A stretch of DNA of 64,000 nt, taken from NCBI RefSeq assembly GCF_024137865.1, contig NZ_CP099960.1, forward strand, positions 1,798,001 through 1,862,000, in the 5' to 3' direction. A model generated the notes under the pieces. That model ran no database searches. It was not told the origin of the DNA and was given only the letters and a program-made list of their open reading frames with translations. Positions 9,345 through 18,452 of the stretch are shown here, piece by piece (the first letter of the stretch is position 1; each line of letters starts with the position of its first letter). The translations under genes and the position numbers were made by a program. This DNA comes from Moraxella sp. FZFQ2102 (GTDB lineage: Bacteria; Pseudomonadota; Gammaproteobacteria; Pseudomonadales; Moraxellaceae).

Positions 9345-9382
9345 ACCTCCCCCTTATCAAGAGGGAGCCTGGGAGGGGGTCT
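9345..9382 (-). repeat. palindromic element, copy B (inverted)
   Basis: Read on the minus strand, this aligns over about 36 bases with copy A: the same accccctccc-ggct head and a 9-bp stem of the same type (aagggggag against its partner, one mismatch). By eye it is roughly 75-80% identical to copy A. Confidence 0.65.
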
Positions 9383-9615
9383 AGGGCAGAATGTTAAATG
9401 TACACCGCCAAACCTCTCCCAATAATTACAGAAAATTTTCGCAAATTTTACCATCTTTTTTGGTGCATTGACACTGAATAAAACTTGCCTTGATAAACCA
9501 CCAAAATCACTGCCAAGCCTTATAAATATTGATGATAAAGTCCAAAATTTCCCCCAAATTTTGCCAAAACAATGCTAAAATATCACCATCTTTATCAATC
9601 ATTTATCCATCGATC

Positions 9616-11565
9616 ATGACCATGCGCCGCACTGTTTTTCACCATACCGCTATCAGCCTTATCGCAGCGACACTTGCTATCAGTACGCCTAGTGTGGCAA
9701 GCTTGGGCAGTGCTGGGGCATTTGGTGCATTAAGTGGATTGTTCGGCGCGCAAAAAGAAATTTTGCCCGTGCATGAAGCTTTTACTGTCATGCCGACGGT
9801 AGATGGTGATCGGCTGACGGTACAGATTAAGGTCACAGATGGCTACTATACCTATCAAGATAAGCTTAAATTAAAACTGCTTGATGGCGTGGTTGCGGAC
9901 GCGTGGCAATTTGACAAAACGCCAAGCTGGGTCGATGATCCGCAGTTTGGGCGTGTGGCGGTGTTTGACACTGATGTCACTGCAACCACCGTGCTAAAAA
10001 GTGCCGCCGCACTTGATCAGACTGAGATCAGCATTGGTTGGCAGGGCTGTGCCAAAGCAGGACTGTGCTATCCACCTGAGTGGACGAAGACAAGCATCAG
10101 TCTGGCTGCCGACCCATCCGTGGTGCTGCCTAGCGCCACAGATGAAGGACAAGGTGGTGATCAAAATGGCAATACAGATAATAACCAAAACAGCAGTTCA
10201 GCGGATAATCAAACCAGTCAAGCACTTGATACTCAGGCGGCAATTGATACCGCACAAACAGCGTCAGCCGCGCCACTTGCCATTACGGACGGCTTCACCC
10301 TAGATCACAGCTACACGCCTGCCGATACGGGTGCGAGCAGTGGACTTGTGCTGATTGGGCTGCTGTTCCTGGCAGGCTTATTATTGGCTTTCACGCCATG
10401 TATCTATCCGATGATCCCGATCGTCGCTAATATCGTCGCTAAGCAAAACAACATCACACAAGGCAACGCCAAGCACAGCACCAAACGCGGCTTTATGCTT
10501 GCATCTGCCTATGGTGTGGGCGTGGCGACAGCTTACGGCGTGCTAGGTCTTATCATTGCATGGTTTGGTCAAGCTTTGGGCATCACCGCATGGTTCCAAA
10601 AAACTTGGGTGCTCGCCATCGTCGCAGGGCTGTTTGTGCTCTATGCGATGATGATGTTTGGCTGGGTGCAGATTCGTTTGCCATCAGCATTGGTCAATCT
10701 GTTACAACAAAACGCCACACGAGCGGATGATAAGCTTGGGAGCATCACAGGCAGCTATCTGGCAGGGATGCTCTCAGCACTCGTGGTGTCGCCTTGTGTG
10801 TCTGCACCGATGGCAGGGGCTTTGACAGCTGTGGCAGGTAGCGGTAGTGCGGTGTTTGGCTTTTTGGCGATGTTTGCTCTGGGACTGGGTTTGTCAGTGC
10901 CATTGATGGTGGTCGGTGCGATGCAGGGTAAATATATGCCCAAAGCAGGTGCATGGATGGATCGAGTGAAGCAGTTCGGTGGCTTGATGCTACTTGGTGT
11001 GGCACTACTTATGATTGAGCGAATCTTGCTAACTTCGTTGATGCTGGTGCTGTGGGCGGTGTGGTTTTTGGTATTGTGCCTTTGGTTTTGGCGATTATCA
11101 AAAATGGGCTTTCGTGTGCTATCGGTGCTGTCTGCGATTTGGGCAGGCTGTCTGATGGCAGGGGCATCAATGGGAGCGACCGACGCTTGGCGTCCACTCA
11201 GTCTTGGCCAAAATACCGCCACAGGCTACACCCAAACATATCCTGATATGCATATCACCACTTTATACGAGCTGGATCAGATTCTCGCCACTCGCCAAAA
11301 GGTGCTTGTCGATCTCACTGCCGATTGGTGTATTGAGTGCCGTATCATGGAGCGAGAGCTGTTTACCCATCGTCCTGCTTTACTGTCTGATTATCAAGTT
11401 GTCAAGCTTGACATCACTGAGACGACCGATGAGAGTCGTGCGGTGTTGGCTCGTTATCAGTTATTTGGGCCACCAGCTTTGTTGATTTATCACCAAGGTA
11501 AGCTTGAGCAAGTGCTGTTAGGGCAAGTTGAGCGTACGGATTTTGAAGCGGCTTTGGCTAAGTGA
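9616..11565 (+). CDS. dsbD: thiol:disulfide interchange protein DsbD
   Basis: 649 aa from the ATG at 9616; an upstream in-frame start at 9529 would put 29 polar residues before the signal peptide. DsbD carries electrons from cytoplasmic thioredoxin across the inner membrane to periplasmic DsbC and other partners. All three parts are visible: a signal peptide (cleavage near TPSVA-S); the periplasmic alpha domain with its cysteine pair in GCAKAGLCYPPEW; an eight-helix core with the two redox cysteines in TPCIYPMIP and SPCVSAPMAG; and a C-terminal thioredoxin-like domain with W-C-I-E-C near residue 570. A Gln/Asn/Ser-rich linker separates the alpha domain from the core. dsbC is about 9 kb away. 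Confidence 0.95.
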   Translation: MTMRRTVFHHTAISLIAATLAISTPSVASLGSAGAFGALSGLFGAQKEILPVHEAFTVMPTVDGDRLTVQIKVTDGYYTYQDKLKLKLLDGVVADAWQFDKTPSWVDDPQFGRVAVFDTDVTATTVLKSAAALDQTEISIGWQGCAKAGLCYPPEWTKTSISLAADPSVVLPSATDEGQGGDQNGNTDNNQNSSSADNQTSQALDTQAAIDTAQTASAAPLAITDGFTLDHSYTPADTGASSGLVLIGLLFLAGLLLAFTPCIYPMIPIVANIVAKQNNITQGNAKHSTKRGFMLASAYGVGVATAYGVLGLIIAWFGQALGITAWFQKTWVLAIVAGLFVLYAMMMFGWVQIRLPSALVNLLQQNATRADDKLGSITGSYLAGMLSALVVSPCVSAPMAGALTAVAGSGSAVFGFLAMFALGLGLSVPLMVVGAMQGKYMPKAGAWMDRVKQFGGLMLLGVALLMIERILLTSLMLVLWAVWFLVLCLWFWRLSKMGFRVLSVLSAIWAGCLMAGASMGATDAWRPLSLGQNTATGYTQTYPDMHITTLYELDQILATRQKVLVDLTADWCIECRIMERELFTHRPALLSDYQVVKLDITETTDESRAVLARYQLFGPPALLIYHQGKLEQVLLGQVERTDFEAALAK

Positions 11566-11572
11566 ATAAAAT

Positions 11573-11606
11573 AAAAATCGCAGAATTTTTTGTTCTGCGA
11601 TTTTTT
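11573..11606. terminator. bidirectional terminator between dsbD and the XRE gene
   Basis: A perfect 13-bp stem (aaaaatcgcagaa) with T-runs on both strands, placed between two convergent genes. Confidence 0.85.
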
Positions 11607-11607
11607 G

Positions 11608-12015
11608 TTATTGCTGATTTGCTTTTAGTAACTGAATAACTTCTTTTAAGGCGGCAATCTCTGCATCTTTTTGGGCGACTAATTCTTTTTGGTGTGTCAG
11701 TAGTAGATTTAGTTTTTCGATTTCGATTGCAACATCGGTATTGCAGGTGTAATAGCTTGAGTTGATAATACTTGAATTATCCGCCTTATTTTCATTAGCA
11801 ATAAACACGACGCCTTTATCGCCTGCGGTGATTAATTCGACAATATCCAAGTTAAAAATCTGAGCAATTTTCTGCAATTTATCAAATTGTAGTTTGGTTA
11901 CGCCACGCTCAATCTTAGCATATCCACTGACGGACATATTCAATTCTTCCGCCATATCTTCTTGTGAAAGGTGTTTGGATTCTCTAATAAGGCGAATACT
12001 GTCATGAATGGACAT
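11608..12015 (-). CDS. XRE-family helix-turn-helix regulator with C-terminal coiled coil
   Basis: 135 aa. Residues 4-60 form a Cro/CI-type HTH (IRESKHLSQEDMAEELNMSV, then YAKIERG). The central region is unremarkable, and about residues 98-133 look like a coiled coil (EKLNLLLTHQKELVAQKD, ending in AALKEVIQLLKAN), probably for dimerisation. It is divergent from a small membrane-protein gene, with 173 bp between the starts and an inverted repeat in between, so it probably regulates itself and that neighbour. Base composition is lower in GC than the flanking genes. No phage or toxin gene is visible beside it. Confidence 0.85.
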   Translation of the reverse strand: MSIHDSIRLIRESKHLSQEDMAEELNMSVSGYAKIERGVTKLQFDKLQKIAQIFNLDIVELITAGDKGVVFIANENKADNSSIINSSYYTCNTDVAIEIEKLNLLLTHQKELVAQKDAEIAALKEVIQLLKANQQ

Positions 12016-12188
12016 GGAATCTCACTTTTAAGGTGGCTATAAGTAAAAACACGGATAATATAAGCCGAGTTTGAATATTGTGGGTTTTGATGATTTTAGT
12101 ATAATTTGGTATTAAATACAAGTTTTCAATAAAACTTACAATATTGAAATTTTCTAGTAATATTTGATTGAGATATAGCGAGCAAAAT
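12016..12188. promoter_or_regulatory. divergent promoter/operator region of the XRE islet
   Basis: AT-rich divergent promoter region. It contains a tataat hexamer (around 12109) and an inverted repeat aagtttt-caat-aaaactt at 12120-12137, followed by the palindrome caatattg at 12140-12147. A 7+4+7 inverted repeat of this kind is a reasonable XRE operator; the assignment is inferred from position only. Confidence 0.4.
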
Positions 12189-12761
12189 ATGTCAGAAGTA
12201 GAAAGCAGCAAGGGTTTTTTGCACCATTTGATATTAAATAAGGGTGCGGGTGTATTGCAAAGCGCGCCAGCGATAGTGGCTTTTGTTTCTGAATTTAATG
12301 GATCAAATTCCAGTGTGTTTAATTTCTTATTTGTTGCGGTTGTGCTATCGATCATTTTAAATATTTGTGATGCGGAATATCTAAAATTTCACGGTTATTC
12401 AGATAAGAATTTTGTGTGGAAAAGATTTGTTACACCGCTTTATATTCAAAGTCGTGAGCAATTATTAGGTAGGGATAAGCAAGCTAAGTCACTTATCTTT
12501 GAGATGGTTTTTGGACTTGTGGTAATTTGTGGAATTATCTTATTCTTTAATTCGACCAGTATTGAGAATAGAAGCTGTGAAGTGGTTAATCAAATATTAG
12601 AGCATGATTATAATTCTGAAGCGGAGTGTGACAGGGTTGAACTGGAAGAAATCGTTGAAGATTATTATTTGGGCACAGCATATCTAGATAATGATGAAAG
12701 TGTGGATATTGCGGTTGTGGAATATCACAATGGGGATATCCGTGTTGAGTTTGCGGAATAA
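12189..12761 (+). CDS. small membrane protein of unknown function, partner of the XRE gene
   Basis: 190 aa from the ATG at 12189; a TTG 21 bases upstream is a weaker alternative. I do not recognise the family. Visible features are two membrane helices (about residues 43-60 and 102-120) joined by a basic cytoplasmic loop with PLYIQSREQLLG, and a strongly acidic C-terminal domain of about 70 residues with two cysteines (C130, C147) that would face the periplasm. AT-rich codon use sets it apart from dsbD and clpB. It is divergent from an XRE regulator and ends in a terminator. It looks like an acquired two-gene unit, but function is open. Confidence 0.7.
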   Translation: MSEVESSKGFLHHLILNKGAGVLQSAPAIVAFVSEFNGSNSSVFNFLFVAVVLSIILNICDAEYLKFHGYSDKNFVWKRFVTPLYIQSREQLLGRDKQAKSLIFEMVFGLVVICGIILFFNSTSIENRSCEVVNQILEHDYNSEAECDRVELEEIVEDYYLGTAYLDNDESVDIAVVEYHNGDIRVEFAE

Positions 12762-12800
12762 TCCATTTGTAGCAAATTAAGCCTAGAACTCCACCCCTTG

Positions 12801-12836
12801 AAAATCCCCATCACCATCCCGATGGGGATTATTTTT
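12801..12836 (+). terminator. intrinsic terminator before clpB
   Basis: A 10-bp stem (aatccccatc) with an 8-base loop, then atttttat. Confidence 0.8.
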
Positions 12837-12922
12837 ATCTTTACAATATTTCCCCAAAAATTTAAATAAAATAAATAAAATCAATGATTTATAAAATTAT
12901 TACACCATAACAAAACGCAGTT

Positions 12923-12951
12923 CTTGAAAATTATCCACAGGCTATCCATAT
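12923..12951 (+). promoter_or_regulatory. sigma-32-type heat-shock promoter of clpB
   Basis: CTTGAAA at 12923-12929 matches the RpoH -35 consensus exactly, and ATCCATAT at 12944-12951 resembles the -10 (CCCCATNT). They are 14 bases apart, within the RpoH range, and about 35 bp before the clpB start. Shown by sequence match and by the known heat-shock control of clpB. Confidence 0.7.
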
Positions 12952-12984
12952 AATAATCAACCAAACATTGATAAGGATAATAAC

Positions 12985-15561
12985 ATGAACTTTGATAAAT
13001 ATACACGCACCTTACAAGACATCATCCGTAAAGCCAATGAGCTTGCCATCAGTCGCAAGCATACCGCCATCAGCCCTGCACATTTATTGTCAGTATTGAC
13101 GCAGAACGAAACTGCGATATCGATACTGACAGCGAGTGGGGCGGCTGTGCAGACCTTACAAGAGCAAAGTGAGACTTTGCTGTCGCATTTGGCAGTGGCA
13201 ACGACACCACCTGCTCAGATAGGATTGGCGCCTGATACCGCCCGAGTGCTACAAGCGACTGAGCAGTTTGCCAATAAAGCTGGTGATGAGTATGTGGCGG
13301 TCGAGTGGTTGCTGCTTGCATTATTTGAAGAAAAAAGCACGCACAAAGCACTGGCATCAGCAGGCATTACCGCCGAGACTTTACAAAACATCATTACAAA
13401 AATCCGTGGAGATCAAACCGTGAATAATCAAAACAGCGAACAAAACCGACAAGCTCTAGATAAATATACCATCAATCTAACCGACCGTGCCCTACAAGGC
13501 AAGCTTGACCCTGTCATCGGTCGTGATGATGAAATCCGCCGTACGGTGCAGGTGCTATCTCGCCGCACCAAAAATAATCCTGTGCTCATCGGTGAAGCAG
13601 GCGTGGGCAAGACCGCCATCGTCGAAGGACTTGCTCAGCGTATCGTCAATGGTGAAGTGCCTGAGAGCCTGCGTAATAAGACCGTGTTATCACTGGATAT
13701 GGGCTCACTGATCGCAGGGGCGAAATATCATGGCGAATTTGAAGAACGCCTAAAAGCCGTGCTGAATGAGCTTGCCAAACAAGACGGCAATGTCATCTTG
13801 TTCATCGATGAGCTGCATACCATGGTCGGTGCTGGCAAAACCAGTGGCGCGATGGATGCAGGCAATATGCTAAAACCTGCTTTGGCTCGTGGTGAGTTAC
13901 GCTGTGTGGGTGCGACGACTTTGGATGAATACCGCCAATACATCGAAAAAGACCCAGCGCTTGAGCGTCGATTCCAAAAAGTGCTCGTCGATGAGCCGAG
14001 TGTCGAAGATACCATCGCCATTTTGCGTGGACTCAAAGAGCGTTATGAGCTACATCACGGCGTAAAAATCATGGACTCTGCCATCATCGCAGCTGCCAAG
14101 ATGAGTCATCGCTACATCACCGATCGTCAGCTGCCTGATAAGGCGATTGATTTGATTGATGAAGCGGCAAGCCGTATCAAGATGGAGCTGGATTCCAAGC
14201 CTGAAAGCCTAGATAAGCTGGATCGTCGTATCATCGCACTCAAGATGCAGCTAGAAGCGGTCAAAAATGAAGATGATGCCGGTGCAAAAGCACAGGTGAA
14301 ATCATTGACTGCCCAAATCGATGATGCCCAAAAAGAATACAGCGAGCTTGAAGAAGTCTGGAAAGCTGAAAAAGCAGGTGTCGAAAACAGCAAACAGCTA
14401 CAAGCCAAGCTGGATAATGCGCGTATCGCACTGGATAAGGCACTGCGTGAAGGTGACTATGCACGAGCATCACAGCTACAATATGGTGAGATTATTGAGC
14501 TTGAAAAAGTGCTTGAAGCTCAGGGCGATGATGGCGAAGATACCGCACCAAAGCTTTTGCGTAACAAGGTGACTGATAACGAAATCGCAGAAGTGGTATC
14601 GGCAGCGACAGGTATTCCAGTCGCCAAGATGCTCCAAGGCGAGCGTAATAAATTGCTTGCGATGGAAGACATCTTGCATGAGCGAGTCATCAGCCAAAAC
14701 GAAGCGGTCACCGCCGTGGCAAACGCCGTCCGCCGTAGCCGTTCGGGGCTATCTGACCCGAATAAACCAAGCGGTTCATTCTTGTTCCTAGGTCCGACAG
14801 GTGTGGGTAAGACCGAGCTGACCAAGGCACTGGCGAATTTCTTGTTTGACTCTGAAGATGCACTAGTGCGGATTGATATGAGCGAATTTATGGAAAAACA
14901 CAGTGTCAGCCGTCTGGTCGGTGCACCCCCTGGCTATGTTGGCTATGAAGAAGGTGGTGTGTTGACCGAAGCAGTTCGCCGTAAGCCATATAGCGTAGTG
15001 CTGTTTGACGAAGTCGAAAAGGCGCATCCTGATGTGTTCAATATCCTATTGCAGGTGCTGGATGATGGCCGATTGACCGATAGTCAAGGTCGAGTGGTGA
15101 ATTTCAAAAACACCGTCATCATCATGACCAGTAACCTAGGTAGCCATGCAATCCAAGAGATGGCAGGCGATGATTATGACACCATCAAATCGGCGGTGAT
15201 GGCATCGGTGAATGGTCATTTTAGACCAGAGTTTATCAACCGTATCGATGAGATTGTCGTGTTCCATAGCCTAGGGCAAGCACAGATGGCAGGCATTGCT
15301 GAGATTCAGCTGGATCGCTTGCGTGCTCGCCTAAAAGAGCGTGAACTGGGGCTTGTGATGAGTGATGATGCGATGACACATTTGGTTGAGATTGGCTATG
15401 ATCCTGTATTTGGCGCGCGACCACTCAAGCGAGCCATTCAGCAAGAAATCGAAAACCCATTGGCACAGCTGCTACTGTCTGGCGAGTTTGTCGCAGGTGA
15501 TGTCATCAGCGTTGAGTGGGTGGATGATAAATTTGCGTTTAACAAATTGCGTTATAGCTAA
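12985..15561 (+). CDS. clpB: ATP-dependent chaperone ClpB
   Basis: 858 aa, the normal ClpB length. This hexameric AAA+ disaggregase rescues aggregated proteins with DnaK. Domains in order: Clp N-domain repeats (about residues 5-145), NBD1 with Walker A GEAGVGKT near residue 205, the ClpB-specific coiled-coil middle domain (about 400-530), NBD2 with Walker A GPTGVGKT near residue 604, and the D2-small domain. The N-terminus ([20 protein letters not shown]) is intact. A strong Shine-Dalgarno (aaggataat) precedes the ATG, and a heat-shock-type promoter lies upstream. Confidence 0.97.
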   Translation: MNFDKYTRTLQDIIRKANELAISRKHTAISPAHLLSVLTQNETAISILTASGAAVQTLQEQSETLLSHLAVATTPPAQIGLAPDTARVLQATEQFANKAGDEYVAVEWLLLALFEEKSTHKALASAGITAETLQNIITKIRGDQTVNNQNSEQNRQALDKYTINLTDRALQGKLDPVIGRDDEIRRTVQVLSRRTKNNPVLIGEAGVGKTAIVEGLAQRIVNGEVPESLRNKTVLSLDMGSLIAGAKYHGEFEERLKAVLNELAKQDGNVILFIDELHTMVGAGKTSGAMDAGNMLKPALARGELRCVGATTLDEYRQYIEKDPALERRFQKVLVDEPSVEDTIAILRGLKERYELHHGVKIMDSAIIAAAKMSHRYITDRQLPDKAIDLIDEAASRIKMELDSKPESLDKLDRRIIALKMQLEAVKNEDDAGAKAQVKSLTAQIDDAQKEYSELEEVWKAEKAGVENSKQLQAKLDNARIALDKALREGDYARASQLQYGEIIELEKVLEAQGDDGEDTAPKLLRNKVTDNEIAEVVSAATGIPVAKMLQGERNKLLAMEDILHERVISQNEAVTAVANAVRRSRSGLSDPNKPSGSFLFLGPTGVGKTELTKALANFLFDSEDALVRIDMSEFMEKHSVSRLVGAPPGYVGYEEGGVLTEAVRRKPYSVVLFDEVEKAHPDVFNILLQVLDDGRLTDSQGRVVNFKNTVIIMTSNLGSHAIQEMAGDDYDTIKSAVMASVNGHFRPEFINRIDEIVVFHSLGQAQMAGIAEIQLDRLRARLKERELGLVMSDDAMTHLVEIGYDPVFGARPLKRAIQQEIENPLAQLLLSGEFVAGDVISVEWVDDKFAFNKLRYS

Positions 15562-15735
15562 TCTGCTCAAACCAATATTACTGTATTGAGCAAATCTGAT
15601 CAAATGCAGTAATCAAATAAACCAAAACCGCTTATCTCATATGATGGGGTGGGCGGTTTATACTTTTGGATGGATGTTCGTGTTTGCTTTTTTGTTAGTT
15701 GTGCTACAATACTTTGGGCAAAAATGAGAGATAAA

Positions 15736-16437
15736 ATGATGAGAACACCATGGGGTAATTTTCCAGATACCATCATAGATAGAAAGTTGGGAGATGCCAC
15801 ATCACACCCTTTGTACGAAAACGCCAAAAGTGGTGATATTCCATCGGCATTTGAATTAGCAAAAGACTTAATCAGTGATGATGCGGTGCAACGACTAAAA
15901 GCACTCATTGGAGACAAAGAAGTGGTATTTGCGCCTATCCATGCCGAAGAGATGTCGGGTAGAAATATGATACCCATGGCAACAGCAATGGTTTTGGCAC
16001 GCAAATTAAAGCAGTCGGTTGATTTAAATATTGTCCAAGCAACCAAGGTCTCTCGCACAGGTGGTGATGGTTGGCATCGCTTGGCAAACTTGCCTGATTT
16101 TGATGGTAGAACGGATGCGCAATATGTTATAATGGTAGATGATACCCAAACACAAGGCGGTACTTTTGCAGCTTTTAAAGGGCATATTGAATCTTTTAAC
16201 AGTTTGGTCATTGGCAGTTATGCACTGACGGGCAAACAGTATTCAGCACAATTACGACTTGATAATGAAATGTTGGCATTACTAAGAGAGAAGTATGGAA
16301 CGATTGAGCAATGGTGGCAAGAAACCTTTGGCTATGATTTCTCAAAGCTTACCCAATCCGAAGCGAGATTCATCATCAAATCTGGTAAGACGCCTAACGA
16401 AGTCAGAGATAGAATCCTTGCGTCAAAGCAAAGTTGA
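15736..16437 (+). CDS. phosphoribosyltransferase-like protein
   Basis: 233 aa from the first of two tandem ATGs with a gagag Shine-Dalgarno; longer starts reach into non-coding sequence. The core looks like a type I phosphoribosyltransferase: a hydrophobic strand followed by the PRPP-binding loop VIMVDDTQTQGGT (residues about 133-145), and a conserved upstream segment with PIHAEEMSGRNMIP. The C-terminal 35 residues (GYDFSKLTQSEARFI, ending in EVRDRI) form a separate small module that recurs in a remnant just downstream. The family is not one of the standard purine/pyrimidine salvage enzymes. PRTase domains of this kind occur in proteins of mobile elements, so acquired origin is possible but unproven. 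Confidence 0.65.
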   Translation: MMRTPWGNFPDTIIDRKLGDATSHPLYENAKSGDIPSAFELAKDLISDDAVQRLKALIGDKEVVFAPIHAEEMSGRNMIPMATAMVLARKLKQSVDLNIVQATKVSRTGGDGWHRLANLPDFDGRTDAQYVIMVDDTQTQGGTFAAFKGHIESFNSLVIGSYALTGKQYSAQLRLDNEMLALLREKYGTIEQWWQETFGYDFSKLTQSEARFIIKSGKTPNEVRDRILASKQS

Positions 16438-16460
16438 TGCTTATCATCAAATGATGAAGT

Positions 16461-16577
16461 TGCCGTTGTGATTTCTCAAAATTTACCGAGTCCGAAGCCA
16501 GATACCTTGCCAAGCAAATACATCGGCACGGTCTTGACGCAGTCCGAGATACACTCATTAAGACAAGATCTCAATGA
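16461..16577 (+). pseudogene. remnant of a second copy of the PRTase C-terminal module
   Basis: No start codon, but one frame reads C-D-F-S-K-F-T-E-S-E-A-R-Y at its left end and AVRDTLIKTRSQ then stop at its right end. It aligns with the C-terminus of the upstream gene (YDFSKLTQSEARFI, ending EVRDRILASKQS). Bases after the two stop codons are also alike (tgatgcttat in both). This is what a decayed tandem duplicate, or a recombined tail, would leave. Confidence 0.65.
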
Positions 16578-16659
16578 TGCTTATGAATATGCCATCAAGC
16601 ACATCAAGCCAAGAAAGCTTACATTGCCAAAACCGTAGCAATCTTGATTTTTGCTTATC

Positions 16660-16697
16660 AAAATAAGCCGCCAAAAAAATTTGGTGGCTTATTTTTT
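16660..16697 (+). terminator. intrinsic terminator upstream of cysS
   Basis: A 15-bp stem (aaataagccgccaaa, one G-U pair), a 4-base loop and a T7 run. It ends the PRTase transcription unit. Confidence 0.8.
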
Positions 16698-16804
16698 TAT
16701 GCCAAAACTTGCCAAAATTCATCGCTTTTTTGGCAATTTTTGTGAATTTTTGGTATGATGACACTTTTATTATTTTCCCAAAAATTCCAATCAAAAGGCA
16801 AGCC

Positions 16805-18253
16805 ATGACCACGACCAATCCTTTGACCGCCACCCAAAACAACTTGGTACTTTATGATACCCTAAGCGCTACCAAACGTCCATTTACACCCATTCAAGCG
16901 GGCAAAATCGGCATCTATGTCTGCGGTATGACGGTCTATGATTATTGCCATATGGGTCATGCACGAGTCATGGTGGGCTTTGATGTGATTGTGCGATGGC
17001 TTAGAGCGATTGGTTATGAGGTGAATTTTGTCCGCAATATCACGGATATCGATGATAAGATCATCAATCGTGCTAATGAAAATGGCGAGAGCATTGGCGA
17101 GCTGACCGCACGATTTATCAAAGCCATGCACGAAGATGAGTCGGCACTTGGTTGTGCATCACCTGACCAAGAACCTAAAGCTACCGACCATATCGATGAT
17201 ATGCAGGCGATTATCAATACATTGATGTCCAAAAACCTTGCCTATCAAGGCAGTGGCGGTGATGTGTATTATGCAGTGGATAAGTTTAGCGGTTATGGTA
17301 AGCTTTCTAAGCGTAAACTCGATGAGATGCAAGCAGGGGCATCAGAGCGTGTCGGTGCGGTGGATGATAAGCACAATCCGTTTGACTTTGTGCTGTGGAA
17401 ATCTGCCAAGCCATCTGAACCACATTGGCAATCGCCTTGGGGTGTGGGTCGCCCAGGGTGGCACATTGAGTGCAGTGCGATGAGTACCTGCTGTCTTGGT
17501 GAGACCTTTGACATTCATGGCGGTGGTCATGATTTGCAGTTCCCACACCACGAAAACGAAATCGCCCAATCTGAAGGCGCTAGTGGCAAAACCTATGCCA
17601 ACAACTGGATGCACATGGGCTTTATCAATATCGATGGCGAGAAGATGAGTAAGTCTTTGGGGAATTTCTTTACCATTCGTGATGTCATTGCCAAATTCCA
17701 TGCCGAGACCGTGCGATTTTTCCTATTATCCAGTCATTATCGTAGCCCAGTCAATTTCTCAGATACAGCGCTCAAAGAAAGCCACACGGCACTCACTCGC
17801 CTATACCAAGCGCTCAAATCTGCCGAAAGCTATGGCGATGTCCAGATCAGCGATACAGCATGGGCAAGCGAGTCAGGGCAGGCATTTGCAGCAGCGATGA
17901 ATGATGATTTTAATACAGCAAAAGCGGTGAGCGTGTTGTTTGATGTCGCAGGTAAATTAAACCGTGCCATCAAAGCTGATGATGCCGATGATGCGATGAA
18001 TCAAGCAGTTGTTCTAAAGACATTGGCAAGTGTGCTTAATATCATTCAGACCAATCCAACGCAGTTTTTACAAAGTAAAATCGGCGCTGAAGATGGACTT
18101 AGTGATGATGCCATCAATGCCAAAATCACCGAGCGCGCCGATGCCAAAGCCAATAAAGACTTCGCCAAAGCCGATGCTATCCGTGAAGAGCTCAAAGCAC
18201 TGGGCATTGAGCTTGAAGACAGCCGAGCAGGCACGACTTGGCGTCGGGTGTGA
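16805..18253 (+). CDS. cysS: cysteinyl-tRNA synthetase
   Basis: 482 aa from the ATG at 16805; a longer frame from 16709 adds a non-family leader. It charges tRNA-Cys with cysteine and ATP. Class I signatures: zinc ligand C40 in [12 protein letters not shown], the HIGH-type motif H-M-G-H at residues 49-52, the second zinc site around [17 protein letters not shown], and K-M-S-K-S at 280-284. The C-terminal anticodon-binding region is complete (ends RAGTTWRRV). It stands alone between two terminators. Confidence 0.97.
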   Translation: MTTTNPLTATQNNLVLYDTLSATKRPFTPIQAGKIGIYVCGMTVYDYCHMGHARVMVGFDVIVRWLRAIGYEVNFVRNITDIDDKIINRANENGESIGELTARFIKAMHEDESALGCASPDQEPKATDHIDDMQAIINTLMSKNLAYQGSGGDVYYAVDKFSGYGKLSKRKLDEMQAGASERVGAVDDKHNPFDFVLWKSAKPSEPHWQSPWGVGRPGWHIECSAMSTCCLGETFDIHGGGHDLQFPHHENEIAQSEGASGKTYANNWMHMGFINIDGEKMSKSLGNFFTIRDVIAKFHAETVRFFLLSSHYRSPVNFSDTALKESHTALTRLYQALKSAESYGDVQISDTAWASESGQAFAAAMNDDFNTAKAVSVLFDVAGKLNRAIKADDADDAMNQAVVLKTLASVLNIIQTNPTQFLQSKIGAEDGLSDDAINAKITERADAKANKDFAKADAIREELKALGIELEDSRAGTTWRRV

Positions 18254-18318
18254 TGGCAGTTGGATGAATTATGATTGTAAATCAGCAATGACAGCAGAAT
18301 TTAGATAGTGTGCAATAG

Positions 18319-18356
18319 AACAAAAAAGCTTTTGATAAAACAAAAGCTTTTTTGTT
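18319..18356 (+). terminator. intrinsic terminator after cysS
   Basis: A perfect 16-bp stem around aaaaaagcttttg with a 6-base loop. Confidence 0.85.
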
Positions 18357-18397
18357 TGCCAGTTAATTGGCGGTATATCGATTTGATTGCATAAACT

Positions 18398-18429
18398 AAA
18401 AAGACGACCATCAGGCCGTCTTTTTGTTT
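18398..18429 (-). terminator. intrinsic terminator after hom
   Basis: Stem aaaaagacg plus three further positions with one mismatch, a 4-base loop and T5 on both strands. It lies 24 bp past the hom stop. Confidence 0.8.
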
Positions 18430-18452
18430 TCGCGACAGTTAAAGCCAAGCGA

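Larger units (their letters stand above)
9239..9615. other. intergenic region with an inverted pair of palindromic elements
   Basis: No gene is supported. The left part carries two inverted copies of a GC-rich palindromic element, described separately. The right part is AT-rich and leads to dsbD. The first element may also serve as the cydABX terminator. Confidence 0.6.

Noticed and set aside
10755..11222. 155-codon open frame antisense to dsbD
   Set aside because: It is a shadow of the hydrophobic dsbD coding sequence, with unlikely composition and no start signals.
11052..11485. Short plus-strand open frames inside the 3' part of dsbD
   Set aside because: They are out of frame with a complete, well-conserved DsbD and have no independent support.
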